Shown piece by piece: positions 46,078-58,056 of a DNA stretch of 64,000 bases. The stretch covers positions 34,496,708 to 34,560,707 of the forward strand of contig CM040127.1 of assembly GCA_022559845.1 (NCBI GenBank), written 5' to 3'. The stretch's first letter is position 1; each line of letters starts with the position of its first letter. The DNA comes from Amorphophallus konjac (lineage: Eukaryota > Streptophyta > Magnoliopsida > Alismatales > Araceae). A program made the translations under genes and the position numbers. The notes beneath the pieces were generated by a model. The model was not told the origin of the DNA. It made no database searches and saw only the letters and a list, made by a program, of their open reading frames with translations.

Positions 46078-46238
46078 TAAATGAATGAAGGGAACCAACT
46101 TGAGAAGTCATAACAAGGATGTGTGGTAGTCTCTTATTGGAGATTAATTGTTGGAGTCTGGACGTCCTCTCTCTCTTGCACCGAGAGAATCCAAACTCCT
46201 ATTTATGTGTAAGTACCACAAATTTGATAAGAGACTTA

Positions 46239-46571
46239 GGGGGCATTTGTTTTGGCCGGAGAGGTGGAGATTTTTAATAAAATCCCTCCTTTATACACAG
46301 TGGATTGCAGAATCCCCAAAAGTTGATCTACATGAGATTTTTGAGATTTTCAATCACCTCTCATAATGAGTCTATCTCTCTTCTAATTGCAAAACCCCTA
46401 CGAGCACACAAGCCGAGGTGACGAGTCTTATTATGTTGGGATGGTGGGGATGTCTCAGTGATTAAAATCTCAAAATCTCTCCTCACCATCTCAACCAAAT
46501 GTCACCTCTCCCGAAATTTCAAAGTTCCATTAAGGAAATTCCCCAAAACTAGCATGGAAACAAACTCCCCC
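46239..46571. mobile_element. Tourist-like MITE 2 (333 bp)
   Basis: The left end GGGGGCATTTGTTTTGG pairs with the right end CATGGAAACAAACTCCCCC, and both flanks are TTA (46,236-46,238 and 46,572-46,574). It lies only 158 bp from MITE 1 but has a different end sequence, so it is another family of the same superfamily. Confidence 0.85.
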
Positions 46572-46574
46572 TTA

Positions 46575-48902
46575 CAAAGATCAACGTAAACTCGATAATA
46601 GACGATTTTGCATGTACGAACAAATGCTAATAAGCACCATTGAATTACAGGTTTTGTTTTTTATTATGTTTTAATCTAAGAATATTTAACATGTAGTTTT
46701 GCTCCCCCCCCTTCCCCCCTCTTGAAGAAAAATCCTGCGTCCGCCCATGCCTGAGTCGATCCAGCACGGAAATGGAATGGGGATTCATTCTTCAGCTTTA
46801 CAACACGAAGTGGTTACTTGACCTGATCCAATGTGAAGAAAGATTAGAAAGGGAGCTGTTTTTTGATGTACTGTACATCTTGAGGTTAAGTATATACGCT
46901 CTACTCACATATAATTAAACTCTCTCTCTTCTATTTCTTTCTTTTTTTTCTCTATCCTTCCCCAATTAGGACCCAACTCACCGAATTTTCTATGCGCGAG
47001 GGTTTAGTGAACTTTAATTTATAATATTGTGTGAATCTTTATATATCCACCCATTGGTAATTGATTAAACTTTTATGCTTTTATTGTGGATGCTAGTTAG
47101 TAATTCAGATTCTTTTTCGAGTTCATCAGGACCAAGATGGATCAGCAAATGGAACCGTTGGATTGTTTCCTGTTGTTTGCGTTTTATGGATGGTTGAGGC
47201 AGTTTGAAGAGTGTGCTTTCCAATTGGAAAAGCACACACACATGCATTAAGGGATTAACAGACGCAAAACAGAAGTCTAATCAGCACTCTTACTTTTAAT
47301 TAAGCACTATGAATTAATCTTTTCTATTTTCTCCATTACAAGGATTTTTCAGCGTTCGGAGAGATTAAAAACAAGTAGAGTAATACAGTACCAAAGTTCA
47401 GTTGTTCATATCCCGGCTACCCAGCTGGGAACTGTTTTTGAGATTGTCCTACAGTAATCCAGAAGGGTTCTAGAGGATGCAACAATCAAATCTCATGGAA
47501 AGTATTCTAATTGGGCAGCCATAGCTTATCTTTCTCATTTCTTTGTAAGAAAAGCATCTCAAATAGATTCTGGGTCTTTGAGCAACCTTGAATAAGAACC
47601 TGCAGGGGAACCTCAATTGGAGAGACCTTGGGTCTCATTTCTCCGCATTAAACTCTCATTACTTTCAAAAAGTCATGCATGTTCTAGCTAATCTTCTCAG
47701 GTGATCGAGATATTTGAAAAAGGAGAAATACTTAATACCCGTCTTAGACGGGGAGATTTTCTATCCGTCCAGGATGAGATTAGTCCACGTGGATATTCGG
47801 GCCCACGCAAATAATATTTGACGGGTCGTATACTCACATGGACCATCCCATCCTAGATGGATAGGATACCTCTCCATCCAGGATAGATAGCTAACATTGC
47901 TCTTGAAAAAGACACCATGTGAAATAGACGACTTGCACGTCCACCCCCCGTATCATGGTGATCAGTCGGCAACAACGTTACAAAGACAAAGTTTGTAGTG
48001 TTGGTGCGCGGTTGCCCTTGGAATCCTGCACCATGTGAGCTTCTCATGGAAGTGCATGTGCTGGCTGGGGCAGCCATTCGAGGAGGGTGCATCTAGCTAG
48101 GATGTTGGAAGTGTATCGAATCTGGGATTCTCCTCCACACAGGAAATTAATAGGGTGGGGTGGGGGGGGGGTCCAAGTGATCATAAGAAAGAGGAAAAGA
48201 TGCCGGAGAAAAGTTGCAGGGGGGAAACAATGGGACTACAACTTGTGCCAAGTTCGCAGAGGAAGCACCGAGTTTTCTCTTGTAGGGGCGTGTGGGGGGA
48301 AGAGGTGCGGTGTGGGGCTTTGAAGTGTTGCATATCCTCGCCACTACGTTGAGACTGAGATGGGTAACCGTTCAAGCACCGAGAAGATTCTCTCTCCAGA
48401 GGCCCCAATATAATTAGGTAACTGGGGTGAGCCAACAGTATCAGTAATGGAGAGAGTACTGAAAGAGAGGAAGATAGGGGTTCCTCCTGATTTAACAATA
48501 AAGAAAGGGAGAGAGAGAGAGAGAGAGAGACCTTTTACAAATAAAAATAATTTAACTTATTTTTTCATTCATGACTAGTGAAGTCTAATCCTCTACATAT
48601 TCTAGCTAGCTAGTGTTCCTCAATTGTGATTGGCGTCGTTTGTAAGGAATTTAATTATTTTCCGTGACAGAGACTCCAAAATCAGAATGAAATTAAAATT
48701 GTACAAACCCTTGCCAACCAAACAAAAAGTGAAGCACTCTTAGAAATCGCGACCTTTTGACTCGTGCGCGTGCATTAGAGGGCATGGAAGATGTCACTTC
48801 CACTTTCACACACACTGGCTGTTATTGGGCTGTCGCCAGCTTATTAGTTTAATAAGTTGGCTATTTTGGCAAAAGGAGGGGTGAAACATGAGACAACAAA
48901 TG

Positions 48903-48949
<47 letters not shown>

Positions 48950-49354
48950 GAGGTTGCCCATAATAACCTTAACTAGAAGGAGATGCGCCCCCTTGGGTCC
49001 TTTCTTTAAGATATAAAACCTGAAAGAGAGGGACGTACTCGCTCCATGTGGGTCTACACGGCATGTGGGGGAGTGCATGGCTTCCCCAAAATCTATAGAA
49101 TAGTGATACCAGCACATTGGACATTACCCCTTAGTCCTTACACGGTGGGGGCTCTACCCATCTGCAACACACCCCGGTACAACTCACCCACCGAGTGAGC
49201 GAGCTGGGAGGGGAAGGAGGAGGGGGGGGGGGGGGTTGGGGAGGCCTTTATTTCCTTTTCAGAAATAATTCACCCCCGGGGGGGTGCAGTGCAGAATCTT
49301 TTATGTCTCTCCCATTCAAACTGGCGGGAAATGATTGTTGGGATCCAGCTGCTA
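46575..49354. other. Intergenic; MITE-like repeat and microsatellites
   Basis: An inverted-repeat element lies at 47,728-47,900 (listed separately). A GA run lies at about 48,508-48,530, an (AT)20 run at 48,907-48,946, and G runs at 48,162-48,171 and 49,222-49,235. Open frames of 60-105 codons here lack any domain I know. Confidence 0.45.
47728..47900. mobile_element. Small inverted-repeat element
   Basis: The left arm (TTAGACGGGGAGATTTTCTA, TCCGTCCAGGATGAG) is matched by the complement of the right arm (CATCCTAGATGGATAGGATA, CCTCTCCATCCAGGATAG) over about 45 bp with mismatches. No flanking duplication was identified. Confidence 0.5.
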
Positions 49355-49630
49355 CATCGGCTTATAACTCCCTTTTGCAGTGGGCCGTAGTGAGGTCACA
49401 ATGGATCTCCAGTCCTCCCAACAGTAAACTATTTAAAGAGACATTGCACAGTTCACCACCTTTCCCTCTCCCCATGCTGGTGACAGCCAAGGCTCAGCAT
49501 CGGCTTAAACTCCCTTTTGCGCGCAGTGGACCGTAGTGTGGTGGTGGTCATCATCACTATGGGTCTCTGGTTCCAACAGTAAAAGTGTCTGCATAGTTCA
49601 CCACCTTTCCCTCTCCCCATGCCGGTGACC
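49355..49630. repeat. Diverged tandem duplication of about 144 bp near the 3' end of YUCCA
   Basis: Copies at 49,355-49,491 and 49,499-49,630 share CATCGGCTTA-AACTCCCTTTTGC, GCAGTGG-CCGTAGTG, CAACAGTAAA and GTTCACCACCTTTCCCTCTC then CCCATGC-GGTGAC, in the same order. It is noncoding and lies 0.4 kb downstream of the YUCCA stop codon. Confidence 0.85.
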
Positions 49631-50033
49631 GGGGAGAGAGCATCTGAAAGTAAGTTAGAGAAACAGAGAGAGCTACAGAGAGAGAGAGAGAGAGAGTTAA
49701 GAGAAAGAGAGATCAGAGTACGTAGTTTCCATTGAGAACAAAAGGTTTTGTTGTACAGAGTCTCCAAAAAGCATTAAAAAAAGCCTCATCATCTCCAAGC
49801 GTGCTCTATACACAGAAAGCCCATATACCGGCGGCAAAACTTGGGCTCCTGTCAGTGAGAGAGGGCTGCTTCCTGTGGTCTCTTCTTCTTCTTCTTCTTG
49901 TTTTCTGGATACTTTTTTTTTTGTTTACATTATTGTACAGTCATCCTCACCAGAGAGAAGTCAAGTCAAGAACAAATGGCAAAGCAGTAACAGGGAAGAA
50001 GGAGGGGAGGGGGTGGTGGTGATGATATTCTTA

Positions 50034-51766
50034 TCAGAACTGAGAGATGCATCGCCTGTGGCAGGCAACCGTCCGCTTCGCTTGCTTGGTCTCCTCCTTC
50101 CAGACCTTGCTGATGTCGTTGGCGATCCTGGTGGCATCCGTGGACGCACCCGACAGCCCCCTCCTGGTGAAGCCAACAGCGTAGAGCCCCGACTTGCCCT
50201 TCCACCCGTTGGGGAGCGGCTGCTTTGGGAAGCCGCTCTTGGAGAAGAAATCCGTGTCCTGGATCAACAAGCGCAGCCATTCTTTAGCATATTAATTAAT
50301 TTATAAATAAGTTTAAGTGTTCAGATGGGAGGGGGGATTATAAAAAACAGAGGCAGATGCCCCCGACTGCCACATACGACTGGGAAAAGAACACTACTGG
50401 GTTTTTGGAGAAGAATTCAGAGCCGAGTTGCTAGAAAATCCATGGGCAACCTGAGCCAAATCTAGCAAAGACTACTTCTCCAGTAATTTTCTTGCAGACC
50501 CATGTGAGCAGACCCCATGCAGAATGTGGAGAAGGGTAGAAGAGAGGAGAAGAAGAAGATGGTGATGATGCTAACCTGCAGCCAGGAGGGCACGTTGCTG
50601 CGGTACCCGGTGGCGAGGACGACGGAATCGACGTCCAGGACTTGGCCGTCGAGGAGCTCGACCTTGCAGCGGTAGAACCGTTTGATCCCCGGGACGACCT
50701 TGATGTCGCCAGACCTAATCTTGCTCAGGGCACCGATGTCCAGAACAGGGGTCTTTCCCTGCGTGTTCTTGAGCTCCAGGGGCCCGACCGAGGGGCGCCT
50801 CAGGCCCAACTTCTCGATGTTGCCCAGGACCAGCCACGCCAGGACGAGCATGATCTTGTCCACCAGCCACAGCGGCAGCCATCGCATCAGCAGGACCGCC
50901 AGCTCGAATGTGGACTTCCCCAGCACCTCCCTGGGCAGGACGTGCACCTGTTACAAACGAGAGAGCTCCGTGGCTTAATTTAATGGCGTCGACCAGTCTG
51001 GGTCTGCGATTATATATACAGAGGCAAGTGAGATGGCTGTGCTTACCGAGTCGCGGACCACCATTGAGGGGAAGGCGTCGTGGTGGGTGAGGTCGAGGCT
51101 GACCTCCATGCCCGAGTTGCCGCAGCCGACGACGAGGACCTTCTTGCCCCGGTACAACTCCCCGGACTTGTAGTCGCAGGCGTGCACTACCTGCCCGCCG
51201 AACTCGTCGATGCCGTCGATCTCCGGGATCACCCGCTCGGCGTTCTCGCCCGTGGCCACCACCAGCGACCTGCAGATGTACTCCACCTCGGTGGAGGCGG
51301 CGGCCGGGGCGGCGGGAGGCCTGCCCCAACCGCCGGAGGGCGCCGCCGGGGGGGTAGTAGTGGTGGCCACGGTGCGGACGCGCCAGAGGCCGCAGGTCTC
51401 GTCGTACTTGGCGGACTGGACGCACTCATTGAAGCGGGGCTGGAGCTCGAAGCGGCGGGCGTAGGACTCCATGTAGTCGATGAACTGGCGGCGGGTGGGG
51501 TACTCGGGGAAGTCGTCGGGGAAGGGCATGCGGGGGAGCTGGCAGAACCGCTTGGGGAGGTGGAGCTTGAGGCGGTCGTAGGTGCGCTTCTGCCACAGCG
51601 AGGCGATGCAGTCGGAGCGTTCCAGGATGACGAAGGGCACGCCGTGCTCCCGCAGGCAGGCGCCCACGGCCAGCCCCGAGGGGCCGGCCCCCACGATGAC
51701 CGGCCCGCTCACCCACACGCACCGCCGCGAGAAGAAGTCGTAGTCATGATCCGTCACGCGAGCCAT
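50034..51766 (-). CDS. YUC: YUCCA-type flavin monooxygenase (auxin biosynthesis), three exons
   Basis: Exons 51,047-51,766, 50,576-50,947 and 50,034-50,258 join in phase 0 and give 438 residues; introns of 99 and 317 bp have GT-AG ends. YUCCA enzymes convert indole-3-pyruvate to indole-3-acetic acid using FAD, NADPH and oxygen. Visible motifs are the FAD site GAGPSG (26-31), [15 protein letters not shown] (89-103), ATGENAE (171-177), the FMO identity motif F-x-G-x3-H-x3-Y (189-199), the NADPH site GCGNSG (214-219), [15 protein letters not shown] (349-363) and [16 protein letters not shown] (388-403). Length is slightly above the usual 410-430 because of a Thr/Pro/Ala/Gly-rich insertion at about 134-159. 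Exons are very GC-rich, as in many monocot genes. The closest match seems to be the YUC2/YUC6 group, but the exact paralogue cannot be decided here. Confidence 0.96.
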
Positions 51767-52150
51767 GAGGCCGGAGGTGTGGCGATCGAGTGTTCGTTCT
51801 GCGTGCGATGGAGAGCAGGAGCAAGGACAGAGACGTGGTCCGGATGGAGAGCTAGCTAGCTAGACTTTAGGAGAGACTGGGTTGTTGGAGCACTCGAGAG
51901 TTGGTGTTTAAGGCAAAACGCATAAGAGAGAGAGAGAGAGAGGGAGAGCAGGTGGGGGGAGAAACTGTAGTGCAGAGTGGGAGCTGATCAGCTGCGAGGA
52001 TGGGAGCGTGGAGAGGGGGAAGAAGGCTGGAGTCTGGAGGGAAATGGGGGGATGTGAAAGCGAGAAGGGAGGAAAGGGAGAGGCAGTGGGGCTGTGTTGT
52101 TGTAGTAAAGTGGGGGAGAAGATGGAGGATGGCGGGTGTTTAAATAGGTA
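51767..52150 (-). promoter_or_regulatory. YUCCA 5' leader and proximal promoter
   Basis: On the minus strand a TATA-like CTATTTAAA lies at 52,139-52,147, about 370 bp before the ATG. The leader that would follow is CT-rich and contains a (CT)n run (plus-strand GA run at 51,924-51,951). Another GA-rich stretch lies further upstream (52,155-52,193). Pyrimidine-rich leaders are common near plant transcription starts; the exact start is not shown by the sequence. Confidence 0.5.
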
Positions 52151-53145
52151 GGGAGAAGAGAGAGAAGATGTAGAGATGTAGAGAGAGAGCGAGGATGGGG
52201 ATCCCCTACATGTGATGGGCAAGGGAAGTTGGTGTGCAGGGGGGAAGAGGAGTCCTTCTCAAATGATAAGCCCGGCGGCACCTTTTGCATAAACTATTGC
52301 TTGCCATTTGTTTATTTCGGGACAACGTTCCGAGTATATTTAAATGAGGGCTCACAAGATCTTGTGCAGCTGTGGGCCATTTCTTATTTCCCCCCCCCCC
52401 TTCAATTTTTTTTCTTTGAGATGATAACCGCGGTAGCCTTTCCCTTCCTGAAACTCGAAGAAGGGAACTAACTAGCTAGGGGAAGACGTTGACACCTCAA
52501 GTTACATTCCACCATGCATCTACGACGCATGCAGGTTGCCACACACATTTGAAGTAGATCATTTTTAACATATCATCATGCATGTTGCAATCTGGCACAC
52601 ACACACATATATATATATATAGGGGTCACCTAGCTCCCACTTATATATGACTTTCACTCTATCTAAGAAGTGTACTTGAAGGGCCGGGCTATATAAGATT
52701 ACTTTCTCTACATTTGACGAGCAACACTAGAACCCCCCCCCTTTTTTTTCTGGCAAGCGATTTGTTCTTTCTAGTGATCCTTCACGCTCGCCCTTCTTCA
52801 AGTTATGCGGAAGATATATATATATATAGTTTTCCACATGTATCGCTTATGTCCAAGAGCTGAATGTTTGAGTTTATGTACTACATCTTATATATATCAA
52901 TTAGTTTACGTAATCTTATACTCAATCGGTAAATTTTTTCTAAGAGGGGGTTAATAGAGAAAGAGAAATATAGCTCAGGGAATATACTAAATCACTATAA
53001 CAAGAATTCATACCTATACGTTGGGTTTGGTTACATAATGCTATATTCTGCTGATATGAACCCCAAAAATTCATGGGGGGATGAAAGTGTGACATTTTTT
53101 GAGTGATTTATACAAGAAATAATAAATAAAAAGGATGTGGATTGA
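52151..53145. other. Upstream region of YUCCA, no gene
   Basis: AT-rich sequence with C runs at 52,390-52,400 and 52,733-52,741 and AT microsatellites near 52,604 and 52,815. No long frame or recognised element. Confidence 0.4.
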
Positions 53146-53250
53146 AAATTAACGATGTAAATTGAAAATTTAAGATTGAATCGTGTGATTTTAAAACCGT
53201 TGACATCACTCTTATGTTGTCACGGGTGACGGCGGATCACTGCTCACAAA
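53146..53250. mobile_element. One-armed fragment of the 58-kb MITE family
   Basis: GATGTAAATTGAAAATTTAA through TTTAAAACCGTTGACATCAC to GGGTGACGGCGGATCACTG matches, in reverse complement, the arms of the element at 58,057-58,420 (GTATCATCGATTTTAAAATC, TAATTTAATCTTAAATTTTT). Only one arm is seen. Confidence 0.6.
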
Positions 53251-53578
53251 CATATATGTACCATGATAAAAAAGACTCTGGCGCAGTGGCCCGATTCCTT
53301 GTAATTAATCAGTGTGAAACTAGTGCATGGCTAATATTTTTAATCGTTTAATTTTGGTATATAATCATTTTGAGGATGAGAAAAGTACTCTAGATAATGT
53401 ATTCAATCTGATAAGCAATATCACTATACATTGGTGAGTAGATCCGTATACATGTGTTTTTCGCTTTCTTTTCACACTAACCTTGGGTTTTATCACATGG
53501 CATCTTTACTCGACGGTCTCAATCTTCACATGCAGTGAACTTGTATATGATGTCTTCAATTTGAACAGACATTTGGAC

Positions 53579-54177
53579 TTTTCTCGGTCTGGGACTTCTG
53601 GCCTTTCTCGGCCCTGCAGTGCTGCAGCGCCCTTGGCGCCGTCTCCGCCGGCCTTGCAGCCCCCTCACGACGTGTCTCGCGATGACGTTCCTCCACTATC
53701 TGTTATCTTCACTCTGGTTGCCGATGGTTCCGCCAGTGACATACCCAGCCAGCAGCCTCCTCCGACTGTTTTGATTGATGCTCCCCGGGGTCCCCCCGCG
53801 CTACCACTGCAACATTATCTCGATCCCTCCAGTTCATGATGCTGCCTCCGACGAGTTTGATGGTTCGGTTGATGAGCAGGACATAGATTTTGATGCTTCT
53901 TTCTAGTCCGCCCGCAGGAGCAAAAGAAAGAATCGACGTAGGCCTAATCATCTCGAGTACTACAATGGAAGGTTGTAGCCGACGGTCTATTTTTTCCAAT
54001 TTGGTCAAGGGTGCTGGCAGGTTAGATAAGCTAGGTATGTCTAGCATCCGATTATTACAAATTTTTTCTTCTTCAGTTATCAATAATACATTCCCTTGGT
54101 GTAAGGTGGGGAAGTGTATCTCGGATTAGGGAGCACTCTCCAACTAATCACTAGGTAGAGCTTTTGATTAAAAAAAA
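53579..54177 (+). mobile_element. LINE copy without ORF2, flanked by a 13-bp target duplication
   Basis: The insert is bounded by CAGACATTTGGAC (53,566-53,578) and CAGGCATTTGGAC (54,178-54,190) and ends in a short poly-A. The first 350 bp are a proline-rich frame like a LINE ORF1 C-terminus, ending in the basic stretch SARRSKRKNRRRPNH in another frame. It then passes directly to the LINE 3' end: VKGAGRLDKLGMSSIRL, which matches VKGAARLDKLGMPSIRL in the copy at 58.8-59.4 kb. Endonuclease, reverse transcriptase and RNase H are absent between these parts. Confidence 0.8.
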
Positions 54178-54190
54178 CAGGCATTTGGAC

Positions 54191-55064
54191 AAAATTTGAA
54201 AACTATGTGTTATCTTCTTCTCATTGTTCTACATATATATAGTGCTTTAAATGTGGAGATCAACACACCATGTAGCAGTCAACCAACCAATAACAACTTT
54301 TCTCCGTTAAGTTGGGCAAATGTTTTGCCCCCATCTAACCATAACAATGATTCGATCGGACGTACATGGGGATCGAGAAAAAATATCACGAATTCTAAGA
54401 AACAGATAATCTTATTTAATTAGAGTGTCAAACGCCCTTAATTTTGTGTTTACTTCAAGATGAGTGACTAGTACTGTCGTCGAAGTATAACAAAAGACAA
54501 TATGATCGTAATGTGCACGCTGATTTGATGATTAGGTAAAGATGCTGAAGGGATATATATTGATCACTTTTTATGATTAATTCCTAGAGTAAGGTCCATA
54601 AAGGACATTAATGTACGTAAAAAGATTGTCCAAAGAAGGCAGAACGGTCTTGGACATATAATAATAGGGTGGGAAATCCTCCTTAATTAAGGAAAATGTT
54701 GAGGATGTTTTGATATGAACTCTTTTTTATTGAGATGGCCATGCAAATAAATACTGAGTCATATTCTCAAAAGTAATGAAAAAGGATAGTGAGAAGAGAA
54801 GAAGACTAATGGAGAACATGAGGTGGAGAATTGCACTCGTGGCCATCGTAGAATTTGAGTTATTCCATTATTATTCCTCCCCTCTTGCGTTGGGTGACGT
54901 GGAAATTAAAGACCAGACGCTGACCTGACGGATAAGAGTTTGGTTCCATTGCCACGTGCGTGGAGCAGCTGGTCCTGCCATGTGAAACAGTCAATCGTCG
55001 GTGGGACCCCGTGAATTAGTACGTAGCTCCAATGAGAAGTGGCTCGGGAAGTGAGGACCCTCAA

Positions 55065-55095
<31 letters not shown>

Positions 55096-56754
55096 TTTGA
55101 CACCTTAACATTTCTTTTTGATAGTTTATATTTATTTCGTTTGCATACAAGCAAGGAAGCCTGGCCAACCAGCAGTGTTGGCGTGCTCTCTCTTGAAACA
55201 CCTAAACCAAGCTTAATTCATCAGGCCCGCAACCCAAAAGTCCTTCCTTGATGCAAATGCTTGAGCTCGGGATTAAAATATATAGTTCGTCGTAATTTCC
55301 ATCGAACTGTAACTCCATTTCTTGTGATTAATGCCGTGAGTTTGGTGTTCGATCAAATGCCCATCTAGTACACGTTGTGAGGATTGTGAGAGAGGATCGA
55401 TGAATAGGTTCAGGGCACTGTCAGCGGTGAGATAATCTCGCAAAGTAACCAAGAATGATATCGATGTTGTGGAGGAGAGACAACTCTTTAAAGTTAGGAT
55501 TAGTTTTTTTTCTCTTTCTGCATGTTTGATAGTGTTTGTACCAGCCCTGGGAAGATGTTATTTGCCCTTTTCCAAATGGAAGTATTAGGTTGGTTGATGT
55601 TGGTATTGGTGAATGGTGAAGAACCCAGCTGATCAGAGAAGTGAGAGGGGGCCTGCTCTTATGGTTAGGAGAGGCATGCATGTGGAAGGGACCTTAGTTA
55701 ATTCTCACTGTACGTTCTCTCCTTTTCATGTTAGCTAGCCGGAAAAGCATGGAGGGAGAATATAAGGGGATCACTTATTTAGGAATTGCTTGGCATTTTT
55801 CTGAGCTTCCAGCCTTGTGGATTATTAGAATGAGCAAAATGTGTGTGGTAGGAATGCACGTCCTGCCAGGTGCCAACTGTGTTTCCTGGCCACTTCTCCT
55901 AGCTCTCCCCCAGTTCTAAAACCCTGATATCGAGCAAAAAGTGATATGAGAATATTCGTAATTAACATCTCTGTGACTGCAGTGCACAGATGGGGATGTG
56001 TGAGGTGTGTTGCTGCACCGTCGGCAACCCCAGCTTGCACAGTTCACTCGTTTTCCCCTCTCTAAGCCAGCTAGGGGATAGCTCCCCATGGCCACGAAAA
56101 GGCTACGCTCCCATGCTGTGTAAACACTCTGCGTGTGTGTGTGTGTGTGCGCGTGCGTGGAGCTTTTGGGTTACTCAAACGCGTCTCTCTTTCCTCTCTC
56201 TAGCTAGGTTTTTGGGCATAGTTAAACACTAAAACCCCATGGCGGAGGGGTGGCTTTTGAGGAGGTCGCCGTGGTCGGCGGGCACCTTCGTCTCCCCGCC
56301 CCGAAAGGAAGCCCGACGGCTGGGACACGCTCCTTCCGCAGTACAGATTTTTAAGCTAAAACTAACCGAAAGCGCCGCCCCGCAACTGGGGTACGTACAT
56401 GTAGGGCTTTGTCACGCGCCAAAAGGCCGCCAGAAAAGATGGTTCCCTTCGAGGGGAGGTGCTTCCCCGGCGGGTTCCTAGGGAGGAGGGAGGAGGAGTG
56501 CAGCTTTGCAGCCGGTGGCTGTGGTGTGGTGCACATCCCTAGGGTTTCAAGGTCGGGTCCTCCTTCGGTGGAATACTGGCAACTAAACTAGCTTACACTT
56601 CAGCTTAAATTAGTTCCACGAGGAAGGAGGAGAACAGACCCCACCTGCCCAAATGGCCAGTTCGTATGTTGTTCATGTATCTAGATTAAAATCAAGTGTC
56701 AATAAATAGAGACTAAAATAATATCATGTTGGGTTCAATGTTTGCAGATTCGTA
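54191..56754. other. Intergenic, no gene recognised
   Basis: The stretch contains a (CT)n run at about 55,064-55,092 and a GT/GC run near 56,133. A GC-rich frame from 56,239 (MAEGWLLRRSPWSAG...) of 80 codons has no recognisable domain; on both strands the GC-rich patch 56,239-56,560 gives frames, so it is probably noncoding or an undetermined remnant. Confidence 0.4.
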
Positions 56755-57200
56755 GATATAAATGTCTCGATTTCGGATCAGTCTGATCGAGTGAGAGTCG
56801 GCCCAACTAGGATCCGACTCAAACCGACTAAGTCCAGTCACATATACATTTGAGGTCTTGTTAATACTTCTCACAAAATTAAATCATCTTACAATGTTTG
56901 GATTGTTTACGTTATATTTTAAATTTTAGAATTAATTATTATTTTAACAATTTAAAATACGTATGAATTATCTAATCTGATTTTTATTTTTAATTACCTT
57001 TTAAATATTATATAATTATTATATAATCAATAAATAAATAAATTTGATAATAGAGTTTAACACTCTTCATCCATGATATTATTACAATACGAGTTGCCCG
57101 AGTTGGCACGAGTCACTTCAAGACCGCAAACCATATATATATACTGGGGTATACGTGAGCCCACTCGATCCAATTGTATCAGGTCATTCAATTCAGAATC
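56755..57200. mobile_element. Diverged relative of the 43-kb MITE-like element
   Basis: It shares TCGGATCAGTCTGATCG followed by a TCGG(T/C)CCAA(T/C)TA-like segment with 43,040-43,075, has a similarly AT-rich core, and ends in AATTCAGAATCAATTGATG-like sequence. The exact ends are not defined. Confidence 0.45.
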
Positions 57201-58056
57201 AATTGATGATAAGTGAAAGTTAAGACTGTGCATCTTTTCTATATATTTTTTTTCTAATTTACTTATACACAACTACCGGCGTGACACTTTAACATATCCT
57301 TAATTTTTAATGAAAAATGGTCATACGCTTAATTTGCCAAGTGTTGTTAATTTGTAAAGGCTAGCTGCACATAATGTTACTGGGGCTAGACTGTACCGCA
57401 GTGCAAATTAAGATTCTCATGCATCTCAACATATATGTTTAAGAGACGAGAGATCCTTGTGTCATGTTGTAGTACGTACGCCCAACCAATGAAGAGACGC
57501 GCGCCATGATAATATATATAATTCGTGTGGCATCTTAATTAATTATTGTCATAGGGCCGGGGGTTATAACACATTCTATACTAATCCGGATTCTGCGAAG
57601 CATAACGTATAGGGGGAAGATAGAGCTTAATCATGTTTAATTATGTCTTCTATGTTCAAATCTCAATGGTTGTCCCACGTCCCATTAATTAATTTATCTC
57701 GCAGGGCCGGGTTTAGCCACCTCGACCTGTGGAGGCCTACTGATCGATCGACGAAGGGTGAGAGGGTCGTTCGAAAATGGCAGCAGTACTACTCGAAGAA
57801 TCGAATATGGACATTTTTTTTTCAGTTCCTTGATATAAAAAAAGGATGGTATCGATTCCTTTGATGATGATTAGTGGTCCTGGTCCCCTTAGATTGCCAA
57901 GGGAGAAGGTAGGTTGGGTTCTCTTCTCCATCTATATATGTATCTTTCGGTAGTATATACTAATGCATGCATGTATAATAAATGCTGTTTGTCACGACGG
58001 CGCGCCTGGCTTGAGGCGGTGAGAGAGAAGAATAATGTAACATGAGGGGAGATCCG
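57201..58056. other. Intergenic, no gene recognised
   Basis: AT-rich; the frame at 57,643-57,864 has no family. Nothing else can be supported. Confidence 0.35.

Noticed and set aside
49732..50306. Plus-strand frames (96 and 143 codons) at the 3' end of YUCCA
   Set aside because: They are antisense to YUCCA exon 3 and its 3' flank and include translated CTT and GA microsatellites.
51080..51859. Long open frame (259 codons) on the plus strand across YUCCA exon 1
   Set aside because: It is the antisense shadow of a very GC-rich exon; its residues (Val, Glu, Ala, Gly rich) have no family, while the minus strand carries all YUCCA motifs.
56239..56591. GC-rich frames beginning MAEGWLLRRSPWSAG
   Set aside because: Similar-length frames exist on both strands and no domain or splice pattern is visible; it could be a first exon fragment, but the sequence alone does not support a gene.
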